Source: Candidatus Sericytochromatia bacterium
GTDB lineage: Bacteria; Cyanobacteriota; Sericytochromatia; UBA7694
Length of the DNA stretch: 10,431 bases
Direction: 5' to 3'
NCBI GenBank assembly: GCA_913773825.1
Contig: CAJYHH010000391.1
Location: 1-10,431, forward strand
A program made the translations under genes and the position numbers. Positions within the stretch are counted from its first letter, which is position 1. Every line of letters starts with the position of its first letter. Of this stretch, positions 6,608-10,431 are shown one piece after another. The notes below the pieces were generated by a model that saw only the letters and a list, made by a program, of their open reading frames with translations, was not told where the DNA came from and ran no database searches.

Positions 6608-9600
6608 CTAGAACTCAAACGATTCACTTTTTAAAAGATTTAGCAGGGCTTCATTTTGAAGCGTAGCGGTTGGATCCGCTTCAAACAGGCCCTGCTGTAA
6701 AGCTTGTTTATTTTGCTGCAGATGTAAAATCCGTTCTTCAAGCGTGCCAGCGGCAATCAGCTTATACACAAAGACAGGCTTGGTCTGGCCAATTCGCCAG
6801 GCACGGTCTGTGGCCTGATGTTCAGCCGCTGGGTTCCACCAGGGGTCATAGTGAATGACCGTGTCTGCTGTGGTCAGATTTAAACCTAAACCACCCGCTT
6901 TAAGGGAGATTAAAAAAACAGGAAATTCGCCATTCTGAAAAGCATCAATCACCGACTGGCGTTTGCGGGTTCTGCCTGTCAGCAGACCATAAGGGATACC
7001 TGCTGCTTCAATTTCAGGGATCATCAATTCAAGCATTTTGACAAACTGCGAAAAGATCAGAACCTTTCGGCCTTCGCTGACTAGTTCAGGCAAAAGCTCC
7101 ATTAAGAGTTCTAATTTAGCAGAACGGCGCAGATTCTGGGCTTCGGGTAAATCCAGCAGATGCGGATGGCAGCAGACCTGACGCAGTTTAAGTAAAGCAT
7201 CCAGAATCGCAATGCGTGAGCGTTTAAACCCCTGTTCTTTAATTAAGCGCGTAACGCGTGAATCAACGGATAGACGCAGGGTTTCGTATAAATCCCGCTG
7301 AGCGGTGCCAAAGGCGACTGTGCGCAGAATTTCAATTTTGGGCGGCAGCTCATGCTCGACTTCAAGTTTGCGCCGTCGCAGCATTAAAGGTCTAACTCGC
7401 TCGCGTAAAGCCGCCTGGCGGCGTAAGTCGTTAGTTTTTTCAATCGGGTTGCGAAACCGGCTGTTAAAGCGTTCCAGGGTATCTAAAAAGCCAGGCATTA
7501 AAAAGTGAAACAGCGACCAGAGTTCTTCTAATTGGTTTTCGACGGGCGTCCCGCTCAGGCACAAGCGTCTGACAGAAGCCTGGGCACAGAGCAGTTTGGC
7601 GGTGCGTGAGCGGGGGTTTTTAATGACCTGGGCTTCATCAAGAATCAACCAGCTATAGCGCGTTTTGCTGTGTAGGGCATGATCACGGCGAAAGAGAGCG
7701 TAACTTGTAATCACCACCTCAGCCTGCTGAATCTCGGTGATATCTCGTTCTGGTCCATGAAGTAAGATCACCTTTAGGCTTGGCGCAAAGCGCTCAGCTT
7801 CTCGCTGCCAGTTTTCGAGCACCGACGTCGGGGCGACCACTAATGCCGGAGGCTGTAGCCGACCCGCCTGTTTTTCGACTAATAAATGAGCCAGGGTCTG
7901 CAGGGTTTTGCCCAGGCCCATATCATCCGCTAAAATTCCGTCAAGACCCAGCTCACGCAATGTTTGCAGCCAGTTTAGCCCGCGCTGCTGGTAAGCCCGT
8001 AATTCAGCCTGCAGGCCTTTTGGCACAGGGATATCCTGGGTGCCATCCTGGGTTTTGCCTGCCAGTTGTTCAGCGGCTGTCTCAAGCTCTGGTGGTGCCT
8101 GCCAGCTGACGCCGTAGTCATTCGGGTGTTGGCGCACCTGGGTTTTAAGCTGCAGGGCATTAAAGGCGCTAAGGCTCAGACTGCCTGGCTCCTGGTCACT
8201 GGGTAGATAATCATACAGCTCAATTAAAATATCCAGCACTTTGGCTAAACGTCGGGCCGGGACTTCGAGCCAGCGCTGCGGCAGCTTTTGATTGCGGGAT
8301 TTAGCGGCCCAGAGCTGCATTGCAGGTGGGTCTAAAGGCAAAAGCCAGATATCATGATGCTCAAGCTGTTCCCGCATGGCGCGGGCATCCGGGACGGTTT
8401 TAAGCAATCTGATAATCATCGGTAGCAGATCGACTTTTTCGCCACCGATTTCAATTCCTAACGAGAGCTCAAAAAGCTTTCCGTCTTTGTCGGCACTTAA
8501 TTTGGCCTGCCAGGCCGGTGAGGCTAAAAAGGCCAGTTTAAAGCTGGGCTCAAATTCAATCTGCCAGCCCTGAGCGCGCAGGGTATGCAGGCTGTCATGC
8601 AGCCAGTGATGCCAGTTCAGCACATAAGGGTCATAGCTGGTGTCAGCTTGAATATCGGAGGCTGGTTCTTTGGCAAAGCCAAAATGAGCCTGATTGTCTG
8701 ACAGCGGCAGCAAGCCCGTTGCCAGCAGTTGCTGCCGCGCTTGGGCTTCAGCTTCACTGACCCGTTCAATTCTGACCACTAAATCACCCTGTAATCGGGT
8801 GGTAAGCGCTTCAAAGACTGTGCTTGCGGGTAAACGTTCGCCCTGATAATCAAATTGCAGCAAGGCCAATTGCTCCGGGCGCGTACTTTTAGCTGTATCG
8901 GGGTTTGCTTCGTCAGCAAGCTCGCTGCCCAGCAAGGTTAAAACCGGCACAGGCATCACGCCCGCTATTTTTTGTTCACTGAGTGAAACCCCTTGAGGCA
9001 CAGGCGCTGGCATCAAGGTTAAAAGGGTTCGGCTGACTCGTTCAAGCGCGGCTTCTGGAATCACCGGCGCCCGCTGCAGCAGCTGAAGTTTGTCTGCGGC
9101 TAAATCAACAGGGCCTAATTCATTCTGATTGCTATCCAGGTAAAACGTTTGATTGTTTAAAGCAAAGATTTTTTCTGCGGGAGGATCTAGGCTGGTGCTT
9201 AAACGGCTGCCTCCGGGCACTTGTTCCCAGTTCAGGCTGATGCTTCGTAATTCACCCGTTTGCAGGGCAAATTTACGTCTCTGGCCGCGACCGTCCAGCG
9301 CAAAAGTTCGACCGGTTGCCAGGGCCTGCTGTAAAGCCAGTTCACCCAGGCTGCCGCTCAGCGGCACTGCAGGATTTTCGCGTTTAGAGTTAAAAATGCC
9401 GGGCCTCAGGCTGCGCAAAAGCTGGCCTAACTCACGGTCATTCTCTTCAGCGGCTGGATGCTGCATCAGTTCACTGGCGACTAATGGCAATGGCCGTTTA
9501 CTGCGCCTCTTTACGTCTTCAAGCTGTAGGGCTGCTTGCAGGCTAACTTGTAAGTCCTGCTCCTGCTCAGATACATTTAGCAAATAAATAATCTGTTCAT

Positions 9601-10006
9601 TGGCCGGACGGGCTTCTGGCTGAATGGGCCCTTTAAGTGCTTCCAGCCAGGCGCTGAGTTCGGTTTCAGTTGCAACTGGCTGTGGCTGAGCACTTAACCA
9701 GGCAAACGCTAAGGCCGCACAGTGCCGACAGTCACCGCCAGCAGGGCAAGTGCAGTCTCCGCTTAAAATCCAGTCTTCATCTGGCTGATAATAAATCTGA
9801 ACGCTATAGGGCTTGGTTTTGGCGTCGCTGACTTCTCCGCTCAGCTCCAGGTCTTGCTGGTTTGAGCGATTCAGCGGTCTGAGGTCAATTAAACTGACAT
9901 CTCCCTGGCGGGCTAAGAGTTCGCCCTGTTCGGCCTGTAAACTGCCAAAACTGTGGTGAATCACAGCAGCTGTAAGTTGTTCGGGTGGGGGCATTAAAGC
10001 GTTCAT
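6608..10006 (-). CDS. SWIM zinc finger SNF2-family ATPase (bacterial HepA/SNF2 helicase type)
   Basis: A complete 1132-residue protein, normal length for the bacterial SWIM-SNF2 family. The SWIM finger CxCx5CxH uses Cys85, Cys87, Cys93 and His95. A long variable region follows, then a SNF2-associated segment around 505-535 (LGIEIGGEKVDLLPM). The ATPase core has Walker A DDMGLGKT (694-701, Lys700), DEAQ (790-793), the SGTP motif (818-821), the C-terminal lobe with KVLIFSQF (981-988), AGGLGLNLT (1037-1045) and the arginine-finger motif QATDRAWRIGQ (1064-1074). All motifs needed for ATP-driven translocation on double-stranded DNA are intact. Family members act on DNA-bound proteins or RNA polymerase (HepA/RapA); the particular job here is unknown. 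Start ATG at 10006 has no clear Shine-Dalgarno; an in-frame ATG four codons later (complement of 9992-9994) is an alternative. Its stop lies 15 bp from that of the convergent LanC-like gene; no terminator hairpin is visible in that gap. It looks like a housekeeping or genome-maintenance gene unrelated to the operon. Confidence 0.97.
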   Translation of the reverse strand: MNALMPPPEQLTAAVIHHSFGSLQAEQGELLARQGDVSLIDLRPLNRSNQQDLELSGEVSDAKTKPYSVQIYYQPDEDWILSGDCTCPAGGDCRHCAALAFAWLSAQPQPVATETELSAWLEALKGPIQPEARPANEQIIYLLNVSEQEQDLQVSLQAALQLEDVKRRSKRPLPLVASELMQHPAAEENDRELGQLLRSLRPGIFNSKRENPAVPLSGSLGELALQQALATGRTFALDGRGQRRKFALQTGELRSISLNWEQVPGGSRLSTSLDPPAEKIFALNNQTFYLDSNQNELGPVDLAADKLQLLQRAPVIPEAALERVSRTLLTLMPAPVPQGVSLSEQKIAGVMPVPVLTLLGSELADEANPDTAKSTRPEQLALLQFDYQGERLPASTVFEALTTRLQGDLVVRIERVSEAEAQARQQLLATGLLPLSDNQAHFGFAKEPASDIQADTSYDPYVLNWHHWLHDSLHTLRAQGWQIEFEPSFKLAFLASPAWQAKLSADKDGKLFELSLGIEIGGEKVDLLPMIIRLLKTVPDARAMREQLEHHDIWLLPLDPPAMQLWAAKSRNQKLPQRWLEVPARRLAKVLDILIELYDYLPSDQEPGSLSLSAFNALQLKTQVRQHPNDYGVSWQAPPELETAAEQLAGKTQDGTQDIPVPKGLQAELRAYQQRGLNWLQTLRELGLDGILADDMGLGKTLQTLAHLLVEKQAGRLQPPALVVAPTSVLENWQREAERFAPSLKVILLHGPERDITEIQQAEVVITSYALFRRDHALHSKTRYSWLILDEAQVIKNPRSRTAKLLCAQASVRRLCLSGTPVENQLEELWSLFHFLMPGFLDTLERFNSRFRNPIEKTNDLRRQAALRERVRPLMLRRRKLEVEHELPPKIEILRTVAFGTAQRDLYETLRLSVDSRVTRLIKEQGFKRSRIAILDALLKLRQVCCHPHLLDLPEAQNLRRSAKLELLMELLPELVSEGRKVLIFSQFVKMLELMIPEIEAAGIPYGLLTGRTRKRQSVIDAFQNGEFPVFLISLKAGGLGLNLTTADTVIHYDPWWNPAAEHQATDRAWRIGQTKPVFVYKLIAAGTLEERILHLQQNKQALQQGLFEADPTATLQNEALLNLLKSESFEF

Positions 10007-10012
10007 CCCGGT

Positions 10013-10029
10013 ATGATAGCCAAGGCTAT
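10013..10029 (-). promoter_or_regulatory. Possible leaderless promoter -10 with overlapping operator for the SNF2 gene
   Basis: On the minus strand TATCAT (complement of 10013-10018) sits 6 nt before the ATG, the spacing expected when transcription starts at the start codon itself, and no Shine-Dalgarno sequence fits this start. A perfect inverted repeat, ATAGCC-AA-GGCTAT, occupies 10016-10029 and overlaps this -10, so it could be an operator. No good -35 is seen. Inferred only. Confidence 0.3.
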
Positions 10030-10037
10030 AAAGTGGT

Positions 10038-10069
10038 GGGGAGTAGAAAGGGTTTTGAGGGGTGAGGGG
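10038..10069 (+). repeat. G-rich tract with four G-runs and tandem GAGGGGT
   Basis: Runs of 4, 3, 4 and 4 Gs are separated by 8, 6 and 3 bases. The right part is a tandem GAGGGGT repeat (two units plus GAG). This is close to a G-quadruplex pattern, with one loop slightly longer than the usual limit of seven. It lies in the 101-bp gap upstream of the SNF2 gene, on its template side. Confidence 0.6.
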
Positions 10070-10107
10070 TGAGTTTAAGAATGAGGGCGGTATAATAATC
10101 GCCTGGC

Positions 10108-10386
10108 TTAGACAGAACTCGAAGGCATCGCTTTGTAGAGAAATTTTAGCCGTTCTGATTCAGGAACGATGGCTAAGGCCTGTTTGATGATAAGCATTTC
10201 GTCGATATTGCGGTTGAGCACATGTAAGCAAAAGGCGTTATAGATGGCGTAAAAGGCAAGTGTAACCGGTCCTGACCATTCCAAATCATCGTCTTGAAGT
10301 GCTGAAAGGGGCTCTAAAAAATGTTTCTGGACAGAAGCGGTGTCGCGCTTGGAGCAGACGGAGGTGAGGGCATCGGGGAGTGTCAA
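10108..10386 (-). CDS. Small hypothetical protein, probably helical
   Basis: A 92-residue ORF that I do not recognise. It is bounded upstream by an in-frame stop at 10414-10416, and the only usable start is TTG at 10386, so it is not cut by the window edge unless a frameshift is present. The product has amphipathic helical stretches (EPLSALQDDDLEW, LAFYAIYNAFCLHVLNRN, DEMLIIKQALAIVP) and a short polar C-terminal tail (MPSSSV). No signal peptide, transmembrane segment or metal motif stands out. The mixed hydrophobic and acidic make-up looks like a folded protein or an all-helical fragment, for example a broken TPR-like end. It lies on the same strand as the SNF2 gene, 101 bp upstream of it, so it could be part of a separate unit. 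No strong Shine-Dalgarno fits the TTG. Existence as a gene is likely but not certain. Confidence 0.5.
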   Translation of the reverse strand: MTLPDALTSVCSKRDTASVQKHFLEPLSALQDDDLEWSGPVTLAFYAIYNAFCLHVLNRNIDEMLIIKQALAIVPESERLKFLYKAMPSSSV

Positions 10387-10393
10387 GAAAGTG

Positions 10394-10419
10394 GTGTAAA
10401 CCTTTGAAGCCGTTTACAC
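10394..10419. repeat. Perfect interrupted inverted repeat GTGTAAAC-N10-GTTTACAC
   Basis: Two 8-bp arms, 10394-10401 and 10412-10419, are exact reverse complements around a 10-bp spacer that itself contains CTT-TG-AAG. The arms are one helical turn plus eight bases apart centre to centre, compatible with a dimeric regulator site; a hairpin is also possible. It lies 8 bp before the TTG of the small ORF on the minus strand, so it would be positioned to control it. Confidence 0.55.
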
Positions 10420-10431
10420 GTACTGTGAGAA

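Noticed and set aside
9153..9587. 144-residue plus-strand ORF opposite the SNF2 gene
   Set aside because: It is antisense to the continuous SNF2 frame, with Arg/Ser-rich shadow composition.
10086..10103. GGCG...CGCC around TATAAT as a terminator or promoter
   Set aside because: The stem is only 4 bp with no T-run, and neither strand has a fitting -35; the plus strand has no gene downstream to serve.
10375..10386. TTGACA on the minus strand as a -35 box
   Set aside because: No -10-like hexamer occurs at 16-18 bp; it is probably chance overlap with the TTG start region.

Overview
The window comes from a bacterium of moderate GC, by eye about half, with dense gene packing. The compact operon, signal-peptide-bearing gene and SWIM-SNF2 ATPase fit a bacterial chromosome. 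No rRNA, tRNA, integrase, transposase or CRISPR array is visible, so the exact lineage cannot be fixed. A basal non-photosynthetic cyanobacterial relative (Sericytochromatia, Blackallbacteria or Melainabacteria type) is only a guess from protein style.

Left part, plus strand (1-6592): four genes lie head to tail with almost no space between them and probably form one operon whose start is outside the window. They are (i) the 3' part of a very large protein with an N-terminal propeller-like region, a charged coiled coil, a four-cysteine zinc ribbon and twelve C-terminal NHL-like repeats that read as two six-bladed propellers; (ii) a classical short-chain dehydrogenase/reductase with all catalytic residues but no ATG, GTG or TTG that would keep its cofactor motif; (iii) a secreted protein with an HExxH...E zinc metallopeptidase signature; (iv) a LanC-like protein resembling the eukaryotic LANCL type, broken by one extra G in a run of nine Gs. 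No lanthipeptide dehydratase or precursor peptide is visible, so this is not a recognisable lantibiotic cluster. A cyclase-like fold, a secreted peptidase, an oxidoreductase and a giant propeller scaffold in one transcription unit is the most unusual content here.

Middle and right, minus strand (6608-10006): a complete 1132-residue SWIM-zinc-finger SNF2/HepA-type ATPase converges on the operon, with only 15 bp between the two stop codons. Its upstream region (10007-10107) holds a perfect 6+2+6 inverted repeat overlapping a possible extended-leaderless promoter, and a G-rich stretch with four G-runs.

Right edge (10108-10431): a small unrecognised helical ORF on the minus strand, preceded by a 26-bp perfect interrupted inverted repeat. 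The regulation and function of this end are unknown.
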